From Deltaproteobacteria bacterium (lineage in GTDB: Bacteria > UBA10199 > GCA-002796325 > JACPFF01): a stretch of 64,000 bases of DNA. Position numbers and translations under genes: made by a program. Under the pieces are notes generated by a model. It saw only the letters and a list, made by a program, of their open reading frames with translations, ran no database searches and was not told where the DNA came from. Positions 8,154-17,178 of this stretch are shown here, piece after piece (the stretch's first letter is position 1; each line of letters begins with the position of its first letter). Where the stretch lies: assembly GCA_016183065.1 (NCBI GenBank), contig JACPFF010000027.1:24130-88129 (forward strand). The letters run 5' to 3'.

Positions 8154-9418
8154 GAGGCAAACAAGGCGCTCAAATCATAATAGTCGGCCGGTGGGAGTGT
8201 GGCAGGATCTTGGGCAAAGTGGGTGGTCCTGATCTGATAGGGATCCGCGAGTGCGTCAAACGCCTTGATGATCGCGGCGATATCCTCGGTCGTATGCGAC
8301 GCCATGTACGACGTTCGGATGAGGGCGTGGCCATACGGCACGGCCGGATACGCCACCGGTGTCGCAAAAACGCCGAGGTCACGCAGGGCCATGGTCAATT
8401 TGAAGGCCTTTCCTTCGGCACCGACCCATAGCGCCAAAATCGGGGCCTTCGAGGGCATGATGTACATACCAATCTCTTCCAATCCGTGTCGCGCAAACGC
8501 ACAATTGCGCCACAATTGCTCACGATGGGTCGATTCGGTGGACATGACTTCCAGGGCGGCGATGGCCGCCGCGGCACTGGCGGCGGGGATCGACGCGCTG
8601 AACCAGAGAGGTCGCGCCTTGTGGCGGATATATTCGATCACCTCCGGCTCGCCGGCCACAAACCCGCCGATCGAGGCAAAGGACTTCGAAAAGGTCCCCA
8701 TGAGGAGATCGACCTCTCCCTGCACATCCCAATGTTCGGTAATACCGCGGCCCGTCTCCCCAAACACGCCGAGTCCGTGGGCATCGTCCACGTAGATCCG
8801 GACGTGGGGATGCGCACGCTTGATCGCCACCAGTTCCCGCAGCGGCGCAATGTTGCCGGTCATGGAAAAGACACCGTCGGTCACGATCCCCGCGCCGCCT
8901 GCACAGGGCGTCGCATCAATTTTGGCGCGACAATCGGCCGCGTCGGCATGGGCATAGCGAATGACGCGACCGCGACTCTGGCGACACCCGTCGATGATCG
9001 AGGCATGGTTATCGGCATCACTGAAGATGCAATCCTCGGATTCAAAGAGACACCCGATCGTCCCGTGATTGACCATAAATCCGGTCGAAAAGACGAGAGT
9101 CTCCGGTTTGCCGACAAATCGCGCGAGGTTGCGCTCGAGCTGCACGTGGAGGCTGGTGTTCCCGTTGAGGAACCGGGAACCGCTACACCCCGTGCCATAG
9201 CGTTCGAGGGCGGCCACTGCCGCGGCCTTGACGCGGGGGTGGTGCGTCAATCCGAGATAATTATTCGATCCGGCCATGATCAGACGCTTGCCATGACAAT
9301 GAACATGCGCGCCGGCCGACTCCTCGATCTCCTGAAAAAACGGATAGGCCCCCGCGGCCTTCACCAGTTGCGGCTGTTGGTAAAACTCGTGACACTTCTC
9401 GAATAAATCCTTTGCCAT
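8150..9418 (-). CDS. alpha-oxoamine synthase, serine palmitoyltransferase-like
   Basis: PLP enzyme of the alpha-oxoamine synthase family (serine palmitoyltransferase, KBL, BioF, HemA). From the ATG at 9418 (MAKDLFEKCHEF) it has 422 residues with SNNYLGL at 51-57, DDAHG at 211-215 (pyridine-ring aspartate) and the Schiff-base lysine in GTFSKSF (Lys245). The length and N-terminal extension relative to BioF, and a soluble single-chain form, fit bacterial serine palmitoyltransferases, which condense serine with a fatty acyl thioester to start sphingolipid synthesis. An upstream ATG at 9499 is less likely because it would run into the divergent promoter region. Family membership is firm; substrate assignment is inferred. 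Confidence 0.85.
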   Translation of the reverse strand: MAKDLFEKCHEFYQQPQLVKAAGAYPFFQEIEESAGAHVHCHGKRLIMAGSNNYLGLTHHPRVKAAAVAALERYGTGCSGSRFLNGNTSLHVQLERNLARFVGKPETLVFSTGFMVNHGTIGCLFESEDCIFSDADNHASIIDGCRQSRGRVIRYAHADAADCRAKIDATPCAGGAGIVTDGVFSMTGNIAPLRELVAIKRAHPHVRIYVDDAHGLGVFGETGRGITEHWDVQGEVDLLMGTFSKSFASIGGFVAGEPEVIEYIRHKARPLWFSASIPAASAAAAIAALEVMSTESTHREQLWRNCAFARHGLEEIGMYIMPSKAPILALWVGAEGKAFKLTMALRDLGVFATPVAYPAVPYGHALIRTSYMASHTTEDIAAIIKAFDALADPYQIRTTHFAQDPATLPPADYYDLSALFAS

Positions 9419-9507
9419 TGGGTTGGCGCGACCTTTATACAGTGGCTTGCATGAAGTCAAGCGACCACAGGTCTGATAATCTCTCTGTCCGTGCAGCACG
9501 AGAGACC

Positions 9508-10719
9508 ATGCACGCTCTCCAGTTCGAACTCTCTATCCCCAGGTATCTGCTCAACAAAACACTTTGCCACCTTGCCCCCCACCATTTTTTTCCGCGCGTC
9601 AGCCTCCTCCACGAGCGCCGCGTCCCCGTGCCATCGCTCCCGAATGCCGAATGGGTCCGTGTGGCGATCGAGGCGTGCGGAATCTGTGGCAGCGATCTCA
9701 ATGCCTTGCGCGGCCACGAAGCCTACTCCATGGAGCCGTACGCGAGCTTTCCGGCCGTAATGGGCCATGAAATTGTCGGACGCGTCGTGGCGTGTGGTGA
9801 CGCGGTGCCCGAGGTCCCGCTGGGAACGCGGGTGGCCGTCGAAAACATCCTCCCGTGTGCCCCGCGCGGGATGACACCACCGTGCGCGGCCTGCGCCCGC
9901 GGCGACTATGCCCTCTGCGAACACTTTGCGTGCGGCGCCCTTCCTCCCGGTGTCTGTCTCGGTTTTACCCGCGGACTGGGCGGTGGCTTTGGCAAATATG
10001 TGGTTGCACACCGGAGCCAATTGTTTCCCCTCCCCGACGACGTACCGCTCGACGCTGCGGTCCTGATCGACTCGCTGGCCTCGGCCCTCCAGCCGGTGGC
10101 CCACCATCGGCCGGCGCCCGGTGCCACAGTGCTGGTCTTCGGAGCGGGGATCATCGGTCTCCACGTCGTGCAGGCCCTGCGTGCCACGGGCTTCACCGGC
10201 CAACTCGTCGTCGTGGCCCGACACCGTTTTCAGGGAATGCTCGCCAAACGCTTCGGGGCCAGCGCCATCGTCCTGCGCAACATCATCCACTATCTCGCCG
10301 AACTGACCGGCGCCACGGTGCGACGGCCCACCCTCGGTCCACCAGTGCTCGACGGTGGCGTGGATCTCGTCTTCGACTGCATCGGGTCATCGCACAGTAT
10401 CGACACGAGCCTCCGCATCACCCGCAAACGGGGGACGGTGGTCGTGGTCGGGACGGCCGGGGCCTTGTCGCGCGTCGATGCCTCGCCCCTCTGGTTCAAG
10501 GAGATCACGCTCACCGGGAGTGCGCTCTGTTCCACAGCAGAGATTGGGGGCCTCCGCCAACGGACGTATCAACACGTGATCGACATGCTCTCGGACGGCC
10601 GCCTGCAGAGCGAGGGGCTCGTCACACACTGGTTCCCGCTCCACGAATATCGCAAGGCCTTTGCCACCGCCCTCGACAAGCGCCGCCACCAGAGCCTCAA
10701 AGTCGCATTTCGGGTGTAA
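9508..10719 (+). CDS. zinc-dependent alcohol dehydrogenase (MDR family)
   Basis: Medium-chain dehydrogenase. Catalytic zinc ligands are visible in CGICGSD and GHEIVGRV; a four-cysteine structural zinc lobe is formed by PCAACARGDYALC and neighbouring cysteines. The Rossmann loop VLVFGAGIIGLHV follows at mid-protein. It is divergent from the serine-palmitoyltransferase-like gene with 89 bp between starts, so both could share control; a role in reducing the 3-keto-sphingoid product is conceivable but MDR enzymes have many substrates. Start at 9508 (MHALQFEL) is preferred; in-frame ATGs at 9412 and 9451 would overlap the divergent gene's start region. Confidence 0.82.
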   Translation: MHALQFELSIPRYLLNKTLCHLAPHHFFPRVSLLHERRVPVPSLPNAEWVRVAIEACGICGSDLNALRGHEAYSMEPYASFPAVMGHEIVGRVVACGDAVPEVPLGTRVAVENILPCAPRGMTPPCAACARGDYALCEHFACGALPPGVCLGFTRGLGGGFGKYVVAHRSQLFPLPDDVPLDAAVLIDSLASALQPVAHHRPAPGATVLVFGAGIIGLHVVQALRATGFTGQLVVVARHRFQGMLAKRFGASAIVLRNIIHYLAELTGATVRRPTLGPPVLDGGVDLVFDCIGSSHSIDTSLRITRKRGTVVVVGTAGALSRVDASPLWFKEITLTGSALCSTAEIGGLRQRTYQHVIDMLSDGRLQSEGLVTHWFPLHEYRKAFATALDKRRHQSLKVAFRV

Positions 10720-10762
10720 AGGCTATATACACCGGCCACTTTCGCAAAACATCGTTTAGTTC

Positions 10763-10804
10763 ATTATGTATTTTATAATTTACATTATGTATTTTATGAT
10801 TTAC
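10763..10804 (+). promoter_or_regulatory. 21-bp tandem direct repeat in mntA-hepT promoter
   Basis: Two adjacent 21-bp units, 10763-10783 and 10784-10804, differ at one base. Each is AT-rich and begins ATTATGTATTTTAT. The first includes TATAAT (10774-10779), a perfect -10 hexamer. The block ends 9 bp before the ATG of the HTH-MntA gene. Direct repeats over a promoter suggest a cooperative binding site, plausibly for the HTH domain of the protein encoded next door. Confidence 0.6.
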
Positions 10805-10813
10805 AATCGCAAC

Positions 10814-11344
10814 ATGTTATATCTCGATCGAGCCAAGCTGGAAGAGGTGCTGCGACGCCACGGGCTCTCGCTTGCGGCGCTTGCACGGCAGGCGGGAATC
10901 TCTCGACAGAGTCTCTACCTGATGTTCAAAAATCAACCAGTGTTTGCCATCCCCTTTCAGCGAGTGTTGGATACGTTGCATATCGATTATCGAGCGATTA
11001 CCAAAGACATGTCTGTCGGCGACACCATGATGGCGGTGGCTCCCATACAAATCCATAAGGTCACCATGCAACTCATTGAGTTCTGTCGCCACCATCATGC
11101 CGACCTGGTCCTTTTTGGTTCGCGGACACGAGGGAAAATGACGATTCAGGCGGATTGGGATTTTGGGGTCTGGTTTCGCAGGACAATAGATGATTACCCT
11201 CTGCGAGTCCTCAAACAGCAACTCGTGGACCGTGCGTTTCCCTATCGCATTGATGTGGTGAACCTCAATCAGGCGCCGCCGTGGTTTCGAAAGTCGGTAG
11301 ACGCTCACCATGTTGTCCTGTACGGAGCATATCGATGCCACTGA
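10814..11344 (+). CDS. mntA: HTH-fused MntA-type nucleotidyltransferase antitoxin
   Basis: 176 residues from ATG 10814 (MLYLDRAKLEEVLRRHG). The N-terminal ~50 residues form a Cro/CI-like helix-turn-helix (SLAALARQAGISRQSLYLMF). The C-terminal half is a minimal nucleotidyltransferase with GSRTRG...ADWD, the GSx10DxD active-site pattern of MNT proteins. MntA enzymes silence HEPN toxins by adding AMP to the toxin tyrosine. The partner toxin overlaps by 10 nt. The HTH fusion would allow self-repression, and tandem repeats lie in the promoter. An upstream in-frame ATG at 10766 would translate the tandem repeats and is rejected. Confidence 0.85.
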   Translation: MLYLDRAKLEEVLRRHGLSLAALARQAGISRQSLYLMFKNQPVFAIPFQRVLDTLHIDYRAITKDMSVGDTMMAVAPIQIHKVTMQLIEFCRHHHADLVLFGSRTRGKMTIQADWDFGVWFRRTIDDYPLRVLKQQLVDRAFPYRIDVVNLNQAPPWFRKSVDAHHVVLYGAYRCH

Positions 11345-11760
11345 CCCACGTTGACAGCATGAAACAGCAGACCATCGCAGCGTTGCAGTGTCTGCATGCG
11401 GCGTTGGAACATCTCCAACAAGCCGCCTCAGACAAAGCGCTGCAAGATATTCTTGAAGACGCGGTTGTCAAACGTTTCGAGGTGCTCTTTGAATATGTGT
11501 GGAAATTACTGAAGGCCGCGGCAGAATATCAAGGGGTGGAAGCCCCTGGTCCCCGTCCGGCCATCCGTGAAGGCGTCCGTTTCGGATGGATTACCGATCC
11601 AGATTTTTGGGCCGTCGCACTCGATGCCCGCAATGGAAGCGTGCATGATTACTTCGGGATGTTGATGTCGGAATATCTGAAGTTGATCGTCCGTTTTGCA
11701 CAGGAAACCTCGACGTTGTTGGACAAACTCTCGCAGTCATTCGACAGAGCACGACGATAG
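11335..11760 (+). CDS. hepT: HEPN ribonuclease toxin (HepT-like)
   Basis: 141-residue all-helical HEPN protein, also known as the HI0074-like 'nucleotidyltransferase substrate-binding' family. The catalytic RX4HXY motif is present as RNGSVHDY about residue 98 of the chosen start (MPLTHVDSMKQQ). HepT toxins are RNases inactivated by AMPylation of the motif tyrosine by MntA. It overlaps the mntA stop by 10 nt, the normal arrangement for this module. An alternative start is the Met at 11359. Confidence 0.87.
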   Translation: MPLTHVDSMKQQTIAALQCLHAALEHLQQAASDKALQDILEDAVVKRFEVLFEYVWKLLKAAAEYQGVEAPGPRPAIREGVRFGWITDPDFWAVALDARNGSVHDYFGMLMSEYLKLIVRFAQETSTLLDKLSQSFDRARR

Positions 11761-11823
11761 ATAGCCCCTCCCGCCCTTTTTTCCAATAATCATCATGAAT
11801 GATCCGTGAGCGCGCAACTTTTG

Positions 11824-11857
11824 TCGGCGGTGGCCGATAATCGGCGGTGGCCGATAA
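11824..11857 (+). repeat. 17-bp perfect tandem duplication upstream of methyltransferase-like gene
   Basis: Two identical 17-bp units (11824-11840, 11841-11857) starting TCGGCGGTGGCCGATAA. They end in the AAAAGG that serves as ribosome site for the ATG at 11867. Could be a recent slippage duplication or a repeated operator. Confidence 0.6.
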
Positions 11858-11866
11858 AAGGTCCGT

Positions 11867-13080
11867 ATGGTCAAACGATCCTCCATAACCCCTGTGCAGC
11901 AGTTTTTGACGGCCAGCCTGCAACCAACGGTGTTGGGGCCCGCCATGGCCGCACGCCGGCGTTGTGGACCGGATGGCGTGGTTCAGAGCATAGGAAGAGC
12001 CGTTCTTGATATGCGACAGGCCGCCGATGCCCGCCGAGGGGTCTCCCCCATGCGGGATGAACAATTCCCCCTTGGCGGCACCTGTTTTGGACGCCACCAC
12101 ACGGTCATCGGACGTCTTCGGTCGATGTATCAACGCGAACCACAACCCCGACGCATTCTTGACGTGGGCGCAGGAATTTTTTCTCTCTTCAGCATGGAGA
12201 ATTGCATTCCCGGCCTTGCCCAGATCCTGAGAAACTATGGGTATGTCGCCGAGGGATTTTCGTACGAGCCGGTCGAACTGGCGACGTTATTGCCGTCTGA
12301 CGGTCGTGTGGACGTGGTGGAGTTCGACGCACGGATTGCCACTACGGTTTCCGCATCGGCCCACCAGATGGTCGTTTCCGTCCACCAACCAGTCATGGGC
12401 GCCTGCCGACGTATCACCGCATCGCAGCTCGCAGCAGGAGACACTGACGCCGTGGCTATCTATGATCAATGGATGGACTATCTTGACAGCTTTATCAGGG
12501 ACTATCCCGAACAGCGCATTGAACTTGCCGCACAACGCGGCACTGCGACGATTCCTCTGGGCTATTGGATGGGATTACCGCTCACGCTCGCCGAGCAGAT
12601 CCATGTCATGCACGCCGATATGGTGCGTTAACTTTTCCTGAGTACATGCGTCTTACGGTACCATAAGTATTTCTAACGTTTAATGAGCACATTTGTACTC
12701 ATTAAACGTTGAAATACTATATCACTGTGCAACCGATTCGTGAGACCTATGATCTGGCGTGGCTGACCAATGTCTATGCCTATATGGCCGATCCGCTCTG
12801 GACCGCGCTCCTCGTCCGTGTCATTGCAAGTTTGCCGATTGGGGGACCTGACGGCGGTGGGCTGTTGGTGACAAATCATTTTGATCAAGACACGAGGATT
12901 GCGGAGACACCCATGGCCGGAGAGATGGGCGCCATATTGACACTCGGTGGCATGACGCTCGTTGACGAAATCCGTTCACCGCTCGACCACTCACTGCCAC
13001 TGATCATTGCCCGGCGGACATCGGCCAGCCGCTGGATCGATGCAGCATGCGCCCTCCTGCGACAGCATGGACTCACGTAA
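11867..13080 (+). pseudogene. methyltransferase-like gene interrupted by R2 element
   Basis: Two reading frames, 11867-12631 and 12709-13080, are the halves of one gene split by an R2 repeat (12622-12718). The first frame stops in the element (ATG GTG CGT TAA). The second frame resumes just after it. Removing 101 bp between the flanking ATAT repeats joins codons as ...HADITVQPIRETYDL... without a shift. The rejoined product (~370 residues) has a SAM-binding-like loop ILDVGAGIFSLFS in the first half and DLAWLTNVYAYM plus LIGG/GGLLVTNHF-type strands in the second, like a CheR-type class I methyltransferase, though many family residues are weak. Upstream ATG at 11867 has AAAAGG at good spacing. 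Confidence 0.72.
12622..12718 (+). mobile_element. R2 hairpin element, copy 1 (inserted in gene)
   Basis: About 97 bp, from GGTGCGTT to GAAATACT. The right half is one long hairpin: AGTATTTC (12666-12673) pairs with GAAATACT (12711-12718), and AACGTTTAATGAG (12675-12687) pairs with CTCATTAAACGTT (12698-12710) around a 10-nt loop. The left half contains the short palindrome TTACGGTACCATAA. ATAT flanks it on both sides (12618-12621 and 12719-12722), consistent with a target duplication. No coding capacity, so any mobility must be supplied in trans. Confidence 0.8.
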
Positions 13081-13094
13081 GGGGATGAGACCGG

Positions 13095-13764
13095 TTACCC
13101 AATGAGGGCCCTGATTTCCTCCATCAGATCCCATACCTCTTCTGACGGAGGCTGATACCGGATCACCAACTCCCCTGATGTAGTGAAACTTTTGGCCGCA
13201 AGAGTAGCAGAATCCCGCTTTGTCATGGGAGAGAGCCGGACCGATGCCCTATCAGCGACCAAAGGTCGCCACTGGCCAACAAGAGCCAAATCCCCGTGTG
13301 CGCAGAGTGCGAAGGTCATATTCTGAGGCCCTCACGTGGCACTCCGCCCCGACGAGCTGAAGTGCGGAGAAGAATTGCTGCATCCCCTGACTCACGGTGG
13401 TATGCAATGACAAAATGAGGTTCCCTGTACTGTGCACAGGTTCTGGCAAGCGCTGCACGCCAAGCACTTCTTTCAGCACCGCGACCGGTTGGCTGTATAC
13501 CCCACGGGTTGGCATCCGGTCCGGACCAAACTGGACAATACCACGCCTGGCATCCAATACCTGTGGGTAACGTGGAGTCTGACCACAACCGGCTGCACGG
13601 AGTTGTCCGACCGAAATTGCATCAATTTTCCCTTGTATGTGGGGGAGTGCTTCCCGGCCTATGGCAAAGCGCGCCCGGGTATCACCCGCTCTGAATGTCG
13701 CTGCGATCTGCGCGACGCGTTGCCCGGCACTCCCCGAATTGCGTGCTGTTGACGTGCTAACCAT
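13095..13764 (-). pseudogene. hypothetical gene, apparently frameshifted
   Basis: Two overlapping minus-strand frames look like one gene. The first starts at 13764 (MVSTSTARNSG, with AGGA upstream) and ends at 13252 with the tail ECHVRASEYDLRTLRTRG. The second, 13319-13095, starts MTFALCAHGDLALVGQW and ends EEVWDLMEEIRALIG. They share 68 nt in different frames; a +/-1 shift near 13320 would give a single ~220-residue protein. I do not recognise the family. No signal peptide or membrane segment. Either a true frameshift or a sequencing error in this contig would explain it. Confidence 0.5.
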
Positions 13765-13876
13765 GGGCTTAAGTCCTTTCGTGGTCGGTTTCCGGCATCT
13801 ATCACTCCCAAACGACCGTCTGTCAATTGGTTCCTGATTGACGATTTCATCCATCCTGCATTAGGCCGCTCCCCGT

Positions 13877-14638
13877 ATGCACGTTGACCCCCTCCTTGTT
13901 GCCCTCATCCCGACCGTGTTTGTTGCCGGATTCGTCGATGCCATTGCCGGCGGTGGGGGTCTCATTACCGTCCCGGCCTATCTGCTCGCCGGGATTCCGC
14001 CGACGTTTCTCCTGGGGACCAACAAGTGCGTCTCGACGATCGGGACCATGGCATCGACCGCACGATATATCCTGGGACGCCGGATGGTGTGGCCCGTGGT
14101 CATGGTCGGCATCCCGTGCACGCTCGTCGGCGCGGCGTTTGGTGCGCACACCGTCGCCCTCCTGCCGCAAGAATATGTCCGTACCGTTATTTTTGTCGCC
14201 CTCCCGATTGCCGCCGGGCTCACATTGGCCCCGCGTCCGAAACATATCTCGGCGCATCTCGTGACGTGGCGCTCACCGCGACTCTGGTGGTCCGTCCCCA
14301 TCATCGGGCTCAGCATCGGCTGGTACGATGGCTTCTTTGGTCCCGGGACCGGGAGTTTCCTGATCCTCGCCTTCTACGGACTGACACACCTGCCACTCCT
14401 CAATGCCGCTGCCGTGGGACGCCTCTTTAATCTCGCCTCCAATGCTGCGGCGCTGGTCACGTTCATCCTCCACGGCAAGGTTCTCTACACCCTCGCCCTT
14501 CCCTTGGCGCTCGCCGGCATTGCCGGGCAATACTGCGGGAGTCATCTCGCCATTCGGCGCGGCGATCGCCTGGTACGCGGCATGCTCATGGCCGTCTGCG
14601 CCATGCTCCTTCTCTTTCTGATTTGGCGCCCTGTGTGA
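13877..14638 (+). CDS. TauE/SafE-family membrane transporter
   Basis: 253-residue integral membrane protein, about eight hydrophobic segments, with the family signature FVDAIAGGGGLITVPAYLLAG near the N-terminus and the second-half repeat IGWYDGFFGPGTGSFL. TSUP/TauE proteins export sulfite, sulfoacetate or related anions. Neighbours give no sulfur-metabolism context, so substrate is open. Convergent with the aminopeptidase gene downstream (24 bp between stops). Confidence 0.9.
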   Translation: MHVDPLLVALIPTVFVAGFVDAIAGGGGLITVPAYLLAGIPPTFLLGTNKCVSTIGTMASTARYILGRRMVWPVVMVGIPCTLVGAAFGAHTVALLPQEYVRTVIFVALPIAAGLTLAPRPKHISAHLVTWRSPRLWWSVPIIGLSIGWYDGFFGPGTGSFLILAFYGLTHLPLLNAAAVGRLFNLASNAAALVTFILHGKVLYTLALPLALAGIAGQYCGSHLAIRRGDRLVRGMLMAVCAMLLLFLIWRPV

Positions 14639-14662
14639 TGGGTCTTGCGTGGCCAATGCCCA

Positions 14663-17173
14663 CTACAACAATTGTTTTGCGAGCGATGCAATGAGCGGGG
14701 GTGGCGAGGATTTGAGGAGGGCACGGAGCCCTTTGCGCGCCTCCCGTTGCACCTCTGCGGATGCCGATGCCAGGCCCTCCAGCGCGCGTAACGCGGCAGC
14801 CGCCACGAGCGGACGGTCGCGGTTGGTCTCGACAAATTGGAGGATGGTCGTCACGCCGTCGCTCGTATTGGCCACACCGCGATTGTTGCGATGGAGTGTC
14901 TTGAAGACCCGGATCGGCGTGGAACTATCGTCGCGCGCGACCACAGTGGTGTCGCTCAAGAAACGGATGAGCGGCGGCATGATGGCAGGATCCGGGGTCT
15001 GTGCCAAGACCTGCAGGAACTGGAGCTGACGGCTCCGATTCCCCTGCGCAGCGGTCAGCATCGCTCCAAGTTGTGCAAAGCGGTGTGGTTCGCTCGTCCG
15101 CAACACTCCGGCCAATGCACCCAACTGGATATCGACGACCGCATGGCCAAGACGGGCATGCAGGAGCGGATAGAGGTCCGGATCATCCAGTTCGCCGAGC
15201 AACGTCAGACACCCTTCCTGCAACTGTGCCGCAATCGGCTCCAGTGGATGAAGCTGGAGATTGCCCAGCAGCACCTCCTGGAGTGTCCGCACGAGCGCCT
15301 TGGTCTCGGGATAATGGTTGCGCGCCAGCAGCATCCCCTCCACCACACCGGCTCGGACGGCAAGGCTCTCATCGCGCAATGCGGTCATGAGGAGTGGGGC
15401 CACTGCCGATAACGGGACGTTGTCCCGCAGCAAGCGATAGATCCCGGCCACGCGGGCAACACCGCTCGGCTCCCCCTTCAGGACCGCGGCCAACTCCCCG
15501 GCTTCGTCTTGCACGCGAAACTGTGCCAGAAAGCTGCCGTCCCGGTTCACACTCACGGCTCGTGGTTTGGCAGGGACGCTCAATGCAAAGCGCTCCTCGC
15601 TTTGCGCCACCCCGACATCGATCTGGTGATGGTAGTCGTCGCCGATGACCGCCACGTTGATCACGCCGGGAAAGGGTCCCGCGAGCGGTCGACCGTAAAA
15701 ATCGTACTGGCGCAGGGTGATCACCGTCTGCGCATCCTCCTCCTCCCAGGTATACGAGGCCTCAACCCACGGAAACCCCGAGCGCTCGAGCCACTGATGG
15801 GCAAAGTGCTCTAGGGGAACGCCCGTGGCCATGGTCACGGTGCGGAAAAAATCGGCCGTGGTTGCGTTCCGATGCTGAAACGTCGTCATGTAGCTCTGCA
15901 TGGCCCGTTGAAAGTTCACCGGACCCACGAGCGATTCCAGCATGCGGACGACCTGCACCCCTTTGCTATAGGTGATGGTGTCGATCAACTCTTCAATGGT
16001 CGCCGGATTTTCGACAAGGACAGGATGCGAGAACGGCCCGCGATCCTGGAGAAAATACCCTTTCTCCAGCCAGAAGAAATTCTCGATGGCGACATAGTCG
16101 TCCCCGAAGACCTGCGCCACGACCTTCTGCTCCATGAAGGTGGCAAAGGCCTCGTTGAGCCAGAGATCATCCCACCACTGCATGGTGACCAGATTGCCAA
16201 ACCACTCGTGGGCCAGCTCGTGGGCCACGAGGGCCACGATTTCGGCCTCTTTCTGATAGGGTTCATCCGGATTCCAATAGAGCGCAGTCGCATTGAGATT
16301 GGCGAGTCCCATATTCTCCATGCCACTCCAGGTGAAGCCCTCCACCGCGACCATGCCGTGTTGCTCCCACGGATAGGGGATGCCGAAGTAGTCCTCGAAA
16401 AACGCCATGGACTCCTGCAACGCATGCCATGCGACCTGTGCGTCACCCGAGCGCCCCGGTGCGGTGTAGATGGTGAGGGGGATCAATCCTTTTGTCGACC
16501 GGTAGGGGCGTTCCACGGCCTCGAGCTGCGCGGCCACAAGGGTGATGAGATAGGGACTGATCGGTGCCTCATTGCGAAACGTGACCGTTCGGCGGCCCTT
16601 CTGCACCACGTCATGTTCTTTGCGGCCGTTGGAGAGGAGCGTGTATCGCGCATCGGCGCGTATCGTCACTTCGGTGGTCGCCTTGTCAAACGGCTCGTCG
16701 TAACAGGGAAAGACCCGTCGTGCCCCTTGCGGCTCGAACTGGGTGTAATATGCGGGCAACTGGCCCGGGGTGCGGACCACAAAGAGGCCTTCCTGGGCCC
16801 GCGCATTGGCCTGACCATGAAAGGCGAGGACCACCGTCACGGGGGCTTGCGGCGTCAGTTTTTCCGGGAACGCGATCTCCACACGATTTTTGCGATGGTG
16901 AAATGGGAGGGTGGCTGTTCCGTCCGCAGTGGTCACGGCATCGATGGTCAGCCCGTCGGCGTGCAGCCAGAGCCCCCGCTGCCCTTTTTCCGTGACCTGA
17001 AAGGTCACGGCAACGGTACCGGTATAGATGGCCTCTGCCGCATCGAGATCGAGGGTCAGTTGATAGTGCTCCACATCGATGGCCTGATGATCGGGGGAGA
17101 GCTTGGCCTCGGCAATCGCCGGGCTCCAGGACGCGAAACCGAGGAGCATGGCGGCAAGGCACTGCACGCGCAT
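14663..17173 (-). CDS. exported M1-family aminopeptidase
   Basis: Zinc aminopeptidase. The start at 17173 gives MRVQCLAAMLLGFASWSPAIAEA, a clear Sec signal peptide. Exopeptidase motif GMENMG, zinc site HELAHEWFGN and the third ligand in NEAFATF lie in the expected order about residues 265-330. A C-terminal ~350-residue region has repeated helical segments (LLMTALRDESLAVRAGVVEG, LGHAVVDIQLGALAGV), HEAT-like as in ERAP-type M1 enzymes. At 836 residues it is full length. The signal peptide puts it in the periplasm, where it would trim peptides. It begins 6 nt after the flavoprotein upstream. The longer in-frame extension to 17449 would overlap that gene and lacks a signal peptide start. Confidence 0.92.
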   Translation of the reverse strand: MRVQCLAAMLLGFASWSPAIAEAKLSPDHQAIDVEHYQLTLDLDAAEAIYTGTVAVTFQVTEKGQRGLWLHADGLTIDAVTTADGTATLPFHHRKNRVEIAFPEKLTPQAPVTVVLAFHGQANARAQEGLFVVRTPGQLPAYYTQFEPQGARRVFPCYDEPFDKATTEVTIRADARYTLLSNGRKEHDVVQKGRRTVTFRNEAPISPYLITLVAAQLEAVERPYRSTKGLIPLTIYTAPGRSGDAQVAWHALQESMAFFEDYFGIPYPWEQHGMVAVEGFTWSGMENMGLANLNATALYWNPDEPYQKEAEIVALVAHELAHEWFGNLVTMQWWDDLWLNEAFATFMEQKVVAQVFGDDYVAIENFFWLEKGYFLQDRGPFSHPVLVENPATIEELIDTITYSKGVQVVRMLESLVGPVNFQRAMQSYMTTFQHRNATTADFFRTVTMATGVPLEHFAHQWLERSGFPWVEASYTWEEEDAQTVITLRQYDFYGRPLAGPFPGVINVAVIGDDYHHQIDVGVAQSEERFALSVPAKPRAVSVNRDGSFLAQFRVQDEAGELAAVLKGEPSGVARVAGIYRLLRDNVPLSAVAPLLMTALRDESLAVRAGVVEGMLLARNHYPETKALVRTLQEVLLGNLQLHPLEPIAAQLQEGCLTLLGELDDPDLYPLLHARLGHAVVDIQLGALAGVLRTSEPHRFAQLGAMLTAAQGNRSRQLQFLQVLAQTPDPAIMPPLIRFLSDTTVVARDDSSTPIRVFKTLHRNNRGVANTSDGVTTILQFVETNRDRPLVAAAALRALEGLASASAEVQREARKGLRALLKSSPPPLIASLAKQLL

Positions 17174-17178
17174 AACAC

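Noticed and set aside
12622-12718. R2 as a group II intron (starts GTGCG) or integron attC site
   Set aside because: No domain V hairpin or RT, only ~97 bp, and none of the attC core sites. The in-frame excision length fits a small insertion element better.
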